Assembly: GCF_003268595.1 (NCBI RefSeq)
Contig: NZ_CP029797.1
Coordinates: forward strand, 579,501 to 643,500
DNA length: 64,000 bases
Direction of reading: 5' to 3'
DNA from: Paraliobacillus zengyii
Lineage (GTDB): Bacteria; Bacillota; Bacilli; Bacillales; Amphibacillaceae
In this document: piece by piece, positions 51,456 to 59,912 of the stretch
Layout: each line of letters opens with the position of its first letter
Numbering within the stretch: the first letter of the stretch is position 1
Position numbers and translations under genes: made by a program
Notes under the pieces: generated by a model
What the model was told of the DNA's origin: nothing
The model's input: the letters and a program-made list of their open reading frames with translations, nothing else
Databases searched by the model: none

Positions 51456-52440
51456 GTGTGCCCAGCATGGCGTAATCTATAGGGTGCAAGTCCTGAACTG
51501 TGAAGGTAGAAGTAACAGTTAACTTAACGCAAGGGTGTCCACGGTGACGTGGAATCTGAAGGAAGCAGCGGCAAACCTCCGGTCTGAGGAACACGAATTT
51601 CATAGAAGGCTAGGTGCAATTGGATGAGTTTGCTAAACAAAACAAAGTCCTTTCTAGCAAAGGTTGTACAGAGTAAATGAAGCAGATAGGTGGAGGGAAA
51701 GATTACGTTCTTACCTAGGGAGGTTCTGATAGATAGCGCAACGCATTGCGTAACCGAACAGATCACTGTTCGCTGAACTATCAGAAGTCAGCAGAAGCCA
51801 TAGTACTAGATAATTCTAGAATATCTAGGAAGGGCTGAATCATTTAGGAAGAATTGTCACTTGGCGTACGTAACACTTGATGAAGCAGAAACAAGTAACC
51901 ATTCCTAATGGAGGAAACGGTGAATCCCGTAGGGGACGACATTAAAAGGGCTGAAAGCTGTTACCACACAAAAAGAAGCGACAATTCACGTAGGAGTTGG
52001 ATATCATGTTGGAGAAAATCTTGTCACGAGAAAACCTATTATGAGCCTTAGAACATGTAGAACGTAATAAGGGGAGTCATGGTATAGATGAAATTCCTGT
52101 ACAAAAACCTACGAGCGTATATCATGGAAAACTGGTCTACCCTGCGTAAACAAATTGAAGAAGGTTCCTATTATCCGCAACTAGTCCGTCGTGTCGAAAT
52201 CCCGAAACCAAACGGTGGGAAGAGGAAATTAGGTATTCCTACGGTGACAGATCGATTGATTCATTCAACAAGCAATTGCACAAGTTCTCACCGACATATA
52301 TGATCCCACGTTTTCGAAATAGAGTTATGGCTTTCGACCTAACAAACGAAGACATGACGCGGTAAGACAAGCTAAAAGTTATATGAAACAAGGCTACCGC
52401 TGGGTGAATGATATGGATTTAGAATTCTAGGACTTGAAAT
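51456..52440 (+). mobile_element. Group II intron, degenerate and 3'-truncated
   Basis: The 5' end GTGTGCCCAGCATGG fits the GUGYG start, and the following ribozyme text (CTATAGGGTGCAAGTCCTGAA, GCAAGGGTGTCCACGGTGACG, GGTCTGAGGAACACGAA, ACAAAGTCCTTTCT, GTACAGAGTAAATGAAGCAG) is the domain I region of a bacterial group II intron. The maturase frame follows at about 52006. Domains V and VI were not found, so the 3' end is missing. The intron begins directly behind a terminator stem-loop, the preferred site of bacterial class C introns; I did not establish the class from the RNA. Confidence 0.85.
52006..52435 (+). pseudogene. ltrA: Group II intron reverse transcriptase/maturase, N-terminal remnant
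   Basis: Translation begins MLEKILSRENLL, hits a TGA, then continues ALEHVERNKGSHGIDEI. After a frame change it reads RRVEIPKPNGGKRKLGIPTV and then LTDIYDPTFS-like text, and it stops near YRWVNDMDLEF where the catalytic domain should begin. Several stops and shifts plus loss of the YADD region and of everything beyond make it non-functional. Homology to group II RT motifs RT0-RT2 is clear. Confidence 0.85.
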
Positions 52441-52633
52441 AAGAAAAGCGATTGCTTTTAAGAAATTAACTCATGGTAGTTTCGTTAGTAAGATTATTCG
52501 TCCCTACGAAGTTTATATAATATAGAAGAGTAATAAAGTCGTATAATTAACAAATAGTTTTAATTAAATACTAAAAATATTAATATATAACCAAAATCAA
52601 CAGGTTATAAATACTATAATAACTTTAATGAAT
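52441..52633. other. AT-rich spacer after the intron remnant
   Basis: No gene is visible; 52441-52510 may still be decayed intron or target sequence. The remainder is AT-rich leader DNA of the transporter gene. Confidence 0.4.
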
Positions 52634-52647
52634 AGTAAGCGCTTTCT
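52634..52647 (+). promoter_or_regulatory. cre (CcpA-binding) site upstream of the GPH transporter gene
   Basis: AGTAAGCGCTTTCT matches TGWAARCGYTWWCW at 13 of 14 positions (first base A instead of T) with the full central CGC. It lies about 92-105 bp before the transporter start and predicts glucose repression of the transporter-sulfatase stretch. Confidence 0.65.
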
Positions 52648-52738
52648 GATTAATTATTTTTCTCAATATGTAACGGATATAATTATGGCATGCTAAATTG
52701 ATTGAAATGTAGAGAGAATTTAAGAGGAGGTATTCTTA

Positions 52739-54082
52739 ATGTATAAAGTAGATCAGGTTTCTTGGAAAGAAAGAATTAGTTATGGGCTGGCTGATACAGC
52801 ATCAAATTTAATTTTTGTAATGGTGTCCACTTATTTATTATATTTCTACACGGATGTGGTTGGTGTTGGTGCTGGAATTGTTGGTACTTTATTCTTAATC
52901 GTAAGATTTCTGGATGCGGGTACCGACTTGATTGCTGGATATACCATTGACCGTACAAATACTAAATGGGGGAAGTTTAGACCTTATTTTTTATGGTTGG
53001 CAGTGCCGTTTGCGGTTATGGGTGTGGTAACTTTTCTTGCTCCAGATTTAAGTGGAAGTGGTAAAATTGTGTATGCTTATGCAACATACATTATATTAGG
53101 ACTTATTTATACATTTATTAACATCCCTTTATCTGCGATGTTACCAAGTATGACGAACAATCCATTAGAAAGACATGAAGTAACTTCTATCCGTATGATT
53201 TTCGGACAAGCGGGTGGATTTATCGTCTCAGTTGCTACGTTACCGTTAGTTGCTCTACTTGGCGGTGATGATGAATCAAAGGGCTTCGCATTAACAATGG
53301 CTTTGTTTGGTGTGATTGCTATACCAATGTTTATTAATGCATTTAAAAATACAAGAGAACGTGAATATTATAAAGCTCAAAAGGATGTTCCATTCAAAGA
53401 AGGAATTAAAGCTTTTAATATTCCTTGGCTAATCATTTTCATTACAAAAATGGCATTCTTTTTCGTTTTTATCATTCGTAACCAATCAACAATTTACTTT
53501 GTAAAGTATAACTTTGGTAATGAAAGTATTATTCCAATTGTGATGGGGCTTAATTATTTAACTGTTGTATCATTACTTCTTATTCCATGGTTCACCAAAA
53601 GACTTGGTGGTAAAAAGACGATGCAGACTGGTATTATATTCTCCATTGTAGGATCCTTAGTTATTTTCTTAAGTATTTTTGCCACATCTGTTCCTTTATT
53701 ATTAATAGGAGTTGGAATTGGTGGATTAGGTTTAGGATTAGTTCCAAGTTTATTATTCTCGATGATTGCAGATACCATTGATTACGGCGAATGGAAATCT
53801 GGTGTACGTGCGAACGGACTATTATACTCAGGTTCAACGTTTGCAGCAAAATTCGGAATGGGAATTGGTGGAGCTGCGGGTGCATGGATGTTAGCTTTAG
53901 GAAATTATGATCCAAGTCTAGCACAACAATCAGCTTCTGCTTTGAATGCAATTGAATTCGCCTTTATATGGTTCCCAGTTATCAGCTTTAGTTTGGTATT
54001 AATTTTATTGCAGTTCTATAAATTAGATAAAATTCATCCGCAAATTGTAAGAGAGATAGAAGAAAGAAATAAGAATAACTAA
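52739..54082 (+). CDS. GPH-family (MelB-like) sugar symporter
   Basis: A 447-aa cation-coupled sugar transporter with about twelve membrane spans. The N-terminus ERISYGLADTASNLIF, the loop DRTNTKWGKFRPYFLW (GPH signature) and IDYGEWKSGVRANG near residue 350 identify the glycoside-pentoside-hexuronide family. It probably brings oligosaccharides or glycosides in for the cytoplasmic GH3, GH43 and sulfatase. AAGAGGAGG lies upstream of ATG, and a good cre box precedes it. Unlike PTS uptake, it delivers unphosphorylated sugar, matching the GH3/GH43 enzymes. Confidence 0.92.
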   Translation: MYKVDQVSWKERISYGLADTASNLIFVMVSTYLLYFYTDVVGVGAGIVGTLFLIVRFLDAGTDLIAGYTIDRTNTKWGKFRPYFLWLAVPFAVMGVVTFLAPDLSGSGKIVYAYATYIILGLIYTFINIPLSAMLPSMTNNPLERHEVTSIRMIFGQAGGFIVSVATLPLVALLGGDDESKGFALTMALFGVIAIPMFINAFKNTREREYYKAQKDVPFKEGIKAFNIPWLIIFITKMAFFFVFIIRNQSTIYFVKYNFGNESIIPIVMGLNYLTVVSLLLIPWFTKRLGGKKTMQTGIIFSIVGSLVIFLSIFATSVPLLLIGVGIGGLGLGLVPSLLFSMIADTIDYGEWKSGVRANGLLYSGSTFAAKFGMGIGGAAGAWMLALGNYDPSLAQQSASALNAIEFAFIWFPVISFSLVLILLQFYKLDKIHPQIVREIEERNKNN

Positions 54083-54118
54083 AGAAATATAAATACTGAA
54101 TAAAGTAACAAACTAATT

Positions 54119-54290
54119 GATCCCAGTGTAACGGTCCGTAGGACTTCCATTTCAAAATATGAGTTAAGACGAAATATTTAAGTGGGAGTAATCGGACGCT
54201 AACACCTTTATTGGTTCAACTAATAATCAGTTGGGAAGAAGAACTTCTCAATATTTGAAGTTTCCCTTTATTACATTACTATTTCCTTAT
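54119..54290. other. Intergenic sequence resembling mobile-element debris
   Basis: The segment with AGTGGGAGTAATCGGACGCTA and ACACCTTTATTGGTTCAACT is more GC-rich and structured than the flanks and resembles the right-end sequences I associate with IS200/IS605-type elements in Bacillaceae. No tnpA or tnpB text is present. Assignment is tentative. Confidence 0.3.
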
Positions 54291-54385
54291 TCACTAAAGA
54301 TCCTTTCAGAAGTATAGTGAATTAAGTTACAATAAAATTTGCATGATACAAAATTATACTATTTTAGAAAAAGGAGAGGTTTTAA

Positions 54386-55927
54386 ATGAGAGTATTATTT
54401 TTAGACTTGGATTCAGTAAGCCCGCAACACCTAGGATGTTATGGTTATAATCGTAATACTTCACCAAATATCGATAAGATAGCAGATAAAGGTGTTCGAT
54501 TTGATAATTACTATACATCTGATGCACCATGTGCACCTTCAAGAACAGCATTAATGTCTGGCCAATTTGGTATTCGTAATGGTCTTGTAGGACACGGAGG
54601 TACTGCAGGTGATATGAAAGCAGAAGGAACTGAACGAGAACTTTTTGGGAAACTTTCACTAGGTAGTTCTTTACCGTCATTTTTAAAATTAGGAGCGGGA
54701 CTAAATACGGCTCTGATAAGTCCGTTCGTGGAACGTCATTCAACATATAATTTCTATGCAGGATTTAATGAGATTTTTAATACCGGTGGATTTGGTATGG
54801 AGTCAGCCGAGCAGGTTACTCCAGTTGCTAAAGAATGGTTGGAGAAAAACGGTAAAAAGGATGATTGGTTCTTATATATTAACTATTGGGATGCTCATAC
54901 ACCTTATCGTGCTCCTGAAAGTTATGGTAATCCTTTTGTAGAAGAACCATTACCAAAATGGGCAAACGAAGAGACATTAGAAAAACATAAGCAAGGAGTT
55001 GGTCCTCACTCAGTTCATGAATTGGAAATTGATCATTTTGGCATGACATATACGAATGAGATATCTGAAAAGTTCCCTCGTAGTCCTGGTGAAATAAAAA
55101 ATATGGATGATTTAAGAAAGATGATCGATGGTTATGATACTGGAATTAAATATATTGATGAGAATCTTGGTAAGCTATTTGAAGTAATGGAAAAACAAGG
55201 TATAATGGAAGATACTGTAATCATAATTTCAGCTGATCATGGTGAAAACATGGGACAACTAGGAATCTATGGTGAACATGGTACTGCTGACGATGGCACA
55301 TGTCGTATTCCTATGGTTATTCAGTGGCCAGGTATGAAGCAAGGTACAGTAGACGAAGGTCTACATTATCATCTTGATTTACCAGTTACTTTAGCTGAAT
55401 TATTGGATATTCCTGCTTCACCAGGATGGGATGGAAGAAGTTTTGCGCCTGTTTTAACTAATGGTGAAGAATCTGGACGTGATTATTTGGTTGTATCTCA
55501 ATGTGCTCATGTAGCACAACGTAGTGTTCGGTTTGGTGATTGGTTATATATGAGGACTTATCACGATGGTTATCATTTGTTTGATAAGGAAATGTTATTC
55601 AATCTTGTAGAAGATCCACGAGAAGAAAACAATGTTGCAAAACTGCACAGAGACAAATGTATGGAAGGTGCGTACTATTTGCAGGAATGGCATGATGAAA
55701 TGATGTTTAGAACAGGCGATGATGTAGATCCGTTATGGACAGTTATTAAAGAAGGTGGACCATTTCATGCAAAAGGGTTCTTAAAAAATTATGGTAAACG
55801 TTTGATTGAAACTGGAAGAGAAGCTCAATTTAATGAATTAAAGAAAAAGCACCCTCAAGAATTTCCTGAGGAAAAGGATCTGTTAAGTGAAAAGTTTAAA
55901 GGGGAAATGTTAAAAGGCCTATTCTAA
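54386..55927 (+). CDS. Type I sulfatase, cytoplasmic
   Basis: A 513-aa alkaline-phosphatase-superfamily sulfatase (family S1). The modification motif CAPSR is at residues 49-53, where Cys49 must be oxidised to formylglycine; the metal site LDLDSVSP lies at the N-terminus and SADHGENMG near residue 285. There is no signal peptide, so desulfation happens in the cytoplasm after import. AAAAAGGAGAGG precedes the ATG. The neighbours GPH transporter, AraC regulator and GH43 suggest sulfated oligosaccharides. Activation most likely depends on the anSME at 47534, since the FGE gene next door is dead. Confidence 0.93.
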   Translation: MRVLFLDLDSVSPQHLGCYGYNRNTSPNIDKIADKGVRFDNYYTSDAPCAPSRTALMSGQFGIRNGLVGHGGTAGDMKAEGTERELFGKLSLGSSLPSFLKLGAGLNTALISPFVERHSTYNFYAGFNEIFNTGGFGMESAEQVTPVAKEWLEKNGKKDDWFLYINYWDAHTPYRAPESYGNPFVEEPLPKWANEETLEKHKQGVGPHSVHELEIDHFGMTYTNEISEKFPRSPGEIKNMDDLRKMIDGYDTGIKYIDENLGKLFEVMEKQGIMEDTVIIISADHGENMGQLGIYGEHGTADDGTCRIPMVIQWPGMKQGTVDEGLHYHLDLPVTLAELLDIPASPGWDGRSFAPVLTNGEESGRDYLVVSQCAHVAQRSVRFGDWLYMRTYHDGYHLFDKEMLFNLVEDPREENNVAKLHRDKCMEGAYYLQEWHDEMMFRTGDDVDPLWTVIKEGGPFHAKGFLKNYGKRLIETGREAQFNELKKKHPQEFPEEKDLLSEKFKGEMLKGLF

Positions 55928-55958
55928 AATTAGTGAAGTCCTAGACCGCTCGCCAAAA

Positions 55959-55997
55959 AAACATCTGTCTTAAAAGTCAAAGGACAGGTGTTTTTTT
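55959..55997 (+). terminator. Terminator of the sulfatase gene
   Basis: AAACATCTGTCTT pairs with AGGACAGGTGTTT (one mismatch and G-T pairs), followed by TTTTCTT. Confidence 0.85.
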
Positions 55998-56300
55998 CTT
56001 GTAAAAATATGTTAGAATATGAGTGAGTTACGAATTAGGTTTTATATCTTAATAGAGATGGCTGAAATTTGCTTCTGTACAATATAGTAATTATTATTTT
56101 ACAAGCAGAAGAGGACTACGGTTTGGAATAATAAAAAATGTACAATTCTTGAATAATAATAAGGATGAGGCAAGTTCATTTTGTGAAGTATTATTGATGT
56201 AAATAGACAATTTCCTAAGAAAAACAAGGTGTTATACTTCCTAAAAATGGATCAGTTCCCTGCTGACTAAAATAAACGACTATTTTTAATTAAGCAAAAA

Positions 56301-56676
56301 AAGTATCCGCTGGGCGATATAATAACACCTAATGGGATGCAGATATATTATTGTAATATTTGGCAAGGAGATTTTCCGCGTCAGAACACAGAAGAAGAGG
56401 GTTTTCTTAATACAGCACCTGTTAAATCATTTTCGCTAAATGAGAATGGCTTTTATAATATGGTAGAAAAAATATGGGATTAGTGTGAAGATTGTTTTAC
56501 GAATAGACTTGATCGTAAAACAGATTAATAGTCAGACTCAAAAGGTTATGGGTGACGGATCTTATCTATGCCATAAATCTTATTGTAACCGATGTCATTT
56601 AGGTGCTCATAGTTCAAATACACTTGATAGTTCCAAAGTTAATATAGGTTTTCGATGAGCAGAAGATGTTGAATAA
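56301..56676 (+). pseudogene. Formylglycine-generating enzyme (FGE/SUMF1 family), C-terminal remnant
   Basis: One frame reads YPLGDIITPNG, NIWQGDFPRQNTEEEGFLN, TAPVKSFSLNENGFYNMVEKIWD, then a TAG at 56481 where Trp is conserved (VWEW in family members), followed by CEDCF. More stops follow near 56526. A shifted frame then reads GDGSYLCHKSYCNR, HSSNTLDSSKVNIGFR, TGA, AEDVE. These are the diagnostic blocks of FGE, including both active-site cysteines. Three or more stops and a frameshift make it dead. The N-terminal half is missing or unrecognisable. It lies 370 bp behind the sulfatase gene. Confidence 0.88.
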
Positions 56677-56794
56677 ATAGAGTTCTAGGTTTTAAATGAA
56701 AAATTTTTTCTGACATTTATAAGCTCGATTTATATAGCGAAATTGACTTATCATGTAAGATGTCAGAATAGAATGAATAAAGGAGCCTGCTACT
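56677..56794. other. Leader of the AraC gene
   Basis: No gene; AT-rich. AAAGGAGCCTG just before 56795 is the ribosome site of the regulator. Confidence 0.4.
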
Positions 56795-58027
56795 ATGTTA
56801 CCGAATCAGGAGCATTTAGAATATATCTGTGAAATTCTTAGTCTATCTTATGATCTGCCTGCTTTTATATTAAATAAAGAAGGAGTTATTCAGTTTGAAT
56901 CTGGATCAAACTTTGTCAAACATCCATTGATTCAATCAAAAACAGAACTATTCCATCAATTGACAGATCAAAATGATAGTTGTGAATTTCCTATTTTTCG
57001 GATAACTATTTATTTAGAAAACTTTATATCGGTAGCATTAAAAGACAGTCATGGCTATTATGGAGCAATTTTAATAGGTCCAATTATTGACTCTCGATTA
57101 ATAGAGGAGATGATAGAAGGACTAGTATCGGACTTAAAGGTTCCTAGTTATAAAAAAGAAAGCGTTTTCAAATATTATAGAGAATTGCCTAACATGAGTA
57201 AAATGAAAATAGCCTATCTAAGTTTGCACTTGTATTATATGTTATACAAAAGAAGACTGGATCCTGTGGATGTAATTGAGAAAAATAGATCAATAAACAA
57301 AAAAATAGTAGAAATAGAGGATCCAAACTATAGTGTCTCAAAAAGAAGGCAGGATGTTCGTTTACACCATGACTTATTGTATGAGCAGAAAGTTCTCCAA
57401 TGTGTTGTGGAAGGAAATAAAGTTGGAGTGATTAAGTATTGGAGATCAAATGATGAAGAAGGAGATTTAGGGGTACTATCAAAGAAAAGTCATCTTAGAC
57501 ATTTAAAAAACCTTGGAATATCTGCTATCACTCTAGCTACTAGAGCTGCCATGAAAGGTGGGATTAATCATGAGGTTGCTTACACATTGAGTGATCTGTA
57601 TATTCAAAACATAGAAGATATAGATACAAGCAAAAATGTTGAGCTATTCATAGAGCATACCTTAGGCGATTTTGCAGAGCGAGTAAGGAAAAATAAACAA
57701 CAAAAATATTCTAGACCAGTAAACTTTTGTCTGAACTATATTTTCAATCATCTCTATGACGAGATCAGCCTAGATATCCTTGCAAATGTTTCAGGAGTTC
57801 ATCCTAATTATTTATCTGCAATTTTCAGAAAAGAAGTTGGAACTACGATGAAAAATTATATTCTTAATACTAAGATTGAAGAGGCCAAGACGCTTATACA
57901 GTTTACTGAATACTCCTTATTGAAAATTTCAACGTTGTTAAATTTTTATGACCAAAGTTACTTTACAAAGATATTTAAAAGATTTGTAGGAGTAACACCA
58001 TATCAGTATAAAAATAATCTTAAATAA
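56795..58027 (+). CDS. AraC-family transcriptional regulator
   Basis: A 410-aa regulator with the double helix-turn-helix AraC domain at the C-terminus (about residues 305-408: SLDILANVSGVHPNYLSAIF, then LLKISTLLNFYDQSYFTKIF and FVGVTPYQYKNN). The first 300 residues have no clear family signature; the segment RAAMKGGINHEVAYTLSDLY is shared with several Bacillota AraC proteins of sugar loci. It is the most likely local activator of GH43, and perhaps of the flanking genes; the shared 5' elements at 58157 and 62163 are candidate sites. Confidence 0.9.
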   Translation: MLPNQEHLEYICEILSLSYDLPAFILNKEGVIQFESGSNFVKHPLIQSKTELFHQLTDQNDSCEFPIFRITIYLENFISVALKDSHGYYGAILIGPIIDSRLIEEMIEGLVSDLKVPSYKKESVFKYYRELPNMSKMKIAYLSLHLYYMLYKRRLDPVDVIEKNRSINKKIVEIEDPNYSVSKRRQDVRLHHDLLYEQKVLQCVVEGNKVGVIKYWRSNDEEGDLGVLSKKSHLRHLKNLGISAITLATRAAMKGGINHEVAYTLSDLYIQNIEDIDTSKNVELFIEHTLGDFAERVRKNKQQKYSRPVNFCLNYIFNHLYDEISLDILANVSGVHPNYLSAIFRKEVGTTMKNYILNTKIEEAKTLIQFTEYSLLKISTLLNFYDQSYFTKIFKRFVGVTPYQYKNNLK

Positions 58028-58156
58028 ACGGAAACAAGGAAATATGGGTATAAGTATGTATTTTTCTGTAGATATTTAGGAAGTAAAAAAACAAGAAATC
58101 ACTTTATCGATTGGACTTTAATATTTAATAGCAATGGATTGATTAACAACTTTATG

Positions 58157-58184
58157 TTTATCCCCCCTTCTCTTTGGTTGCTAT
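58157..58184 (+). promoter_or_regulatory. Conserved 5' element upstream of GH43
   Basis: TTTATCCCCCC...TTTGGTTGCTAT, nearly the same as at 46477 upstream of the truncated GH43 copy although the flanking DNA has diverged more. It is about 87-114 bp before the GH43 start, so it may be an activator site or part of the promoter (TTTGGT as a -35 region). Confidence 0.45.
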
Positions 58185-58270
58185 CATTTTGGTGAAATAT
58201 TAGTTAAGCTTTGATTAGAAACCAAACTTTTAAAAAATAGATTTTGCATACAGAAAGAAGGCTGAAAGAA

Positions 58271-59725
58271 ATGGGGAAAATGGCTGTTAATCCTTATTTA
58301 CCGAGTTATGAATATATTCCTGATGGCGAGCCTTATGTATTTGGTGACAGAATATATGTATATGGCTCCCATGACCGTTTCAACGGCAAGTTTTTTTGTA
58401 TGAACGATTATGTTTGTTGGTCGGCTCCAGTTGATGACTTAAGTGATTGGAGATATGAAGGAGTTATTTATAAGAAGAAACAAGATCCAAAGAATAAACT
58501 AGGTTTGAAACACATGTATGCTCCTGATGTCGCAAAGGGGCACGATGATCGATATTACTTATATTATGCGCTTCTATTTAGTAGTGAAGTGGCTGTGGCA
58601 GTCTGTGATTCCCCTGCTGGTAACTTTGAGTTTTATGGCTATATCAGTAACCCAGATGGTACACTTTTGTCGAGCGAAAAGGCAGAGCCATTTCTATTTG
58701 ATCCAGGTGTATTTGTTGATGATGATGGAAAAGTTTACTTATATTCTGGTTTTGCTCCAGAAAAGGGCTTACCAGCCATAATAACAGGTGGAAAAAAACG
58801 TACATTTGGAGGTGGTTATGTTACTGAGTTAGCCGCTGATATGAAGACTGCATTAAGTAAATCTACATTAATCTTTCCTAAAGTAGGGGAAGCGGAAGGG
58901 ACAAGTTTTGAAGGTCATGAGTTCTTTGAGGCGAGTTCCATGCGTAAAATAAACGACACGTATTACTTTATTTATTCTTCCATTAACGGCCATGAGTTAT
59001 GTTATGCGACTAGTAAAAGCCCAATGACTGGGTTTGAATTTGGTGGAACGATTATAAGTAACGGCGACTTGTATATAAATGGTTTCTCGAAAGATAAACA
59101 TGCTACTAATTACATTGGGAATAATCACGGCAGTATAGTTTCTATAAAAGGACAATGGTATATTTTTCATCATAGGCAAACAAACAGGCATCATTATTCT
59201 AGACAAGGACTTGCGGAACCTATAGAAATAAAGGAGGATGGCTCTATACCACAAGTCGAGATGACAAGTTCTGGCTTAAACAATGGTCCTTTAAGTGGTA
59301 AAGGCGAATACGAAGCATGTATTGCCTGTCAGCTTATGTCAAAAGAGGGTGCTGGTAGGTATGGTACGTATTTTGGCAATATTACATTTAGAAAACATCC
59401 TTATTTCACACAAACTGGAAGAGATAGGGAAAACAACCCTACGCAGTATATAGCTAATATGAGAGACGGTGCAGTTGCTGGATTTAAATATTTCTTGATC
59501 AATGATTTGAATGAAATTGCTGTACAGATCCGTGCAACAGGTAATGGAGAAATTCTAGTATCTACTTCATTAGATAAAGAACCTATTGCTAGTATTCCAA
59601 TCAAGAAAAGTACAAATTACAGCTATTTTCAAACGAATGTGACTATAGCTAATGGCAAACAAGCATTGTATTTCACTTATAAAGGCTCGGGAAAGTTGGA
59701 TTTTAAATCTTTTCGTTTAAATTAA
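58271..59725 (+). CDS. GH43 glycosidase (arabinofuranosidase/xylosidase type), cytoplasmic
   Basis: A 484-aa five-bladed-propeller glycosidase. The first blade reads NPYLPSYEYIPDGEPYVFG with the likely general base Asp18; HMYAPDV gives the second Asp near residue 86, and EGHEFFEASS the catalytic Glu near residue 220. A C-terminal beta-sandwich of CBM6 type ends with LYFTYKGSGKLDFKSF. There is no signal peptide. I start at ATG 58271 because the TTG at 58244 has no good ribosome site and the truncated paralogue at 46591 also begins here. It follows the AraC gene and probably acts with GH3 and the sulfatase on imported oligosaccharides; the exact sugar is unknown. Confidence 0.9.
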   Translation: MGKMAVNPYLPSYEYIPDGEPYVFGDRIYVYGSHDRFNGKFFCMNDYVCWSAPVDDLSDWRYEGVIYKKKQDPKNKLGLKHMYAPDVAKGHDDRYYLYYALLFSSEVAVAVCDSPAGNFEFYGYISNPDGTLLSSEKAEPFLFDPGVFVDDDGKVYLYSGFAPEKGLPAIITGGKKRTFGGGYVTELAADMKTALSKSTLIFPKVGEAEGTSFEGHEFFEASSMRKINDTYYFIYSSINGHELCYATSKSPMTGFEFGGTIISNGDLYINGFSKDKHATNYIGNNHGSIVSIKGQWYIFHHRQTNRHHYSRQGLAEPIEIKEDGSIPQVEMTSSGLNNGPLSGKGEYEACIACQLMSKEGAGRYGTYFGNITFRKHPYFTQTGRDRENNPTQYIANMRDGAVAGFKYFLINDLNEIAVQIRATGNGEILVSTSLDKEPIASIPIKKSTNYSYFQTNVTIANGKQALYFTYKGSGKLDFKSFRLN

Positions 59726-59912
59726 TTAAGAATGAGGGAACTAAAACGGATATCACAAAGGAGTTCCGTTGAGGATTTAGCCAAAAGAAACCCTTAGTGT
59801 ATCACAAGGTGTCCAGTGCATTGAGTGAAAATGGACGCTAATTGATAGCTAAGGGTACTCGAAATGAATCATAATTATAAGAATAAAAGTAGTATACCTA
59901 AATAATATTTTA

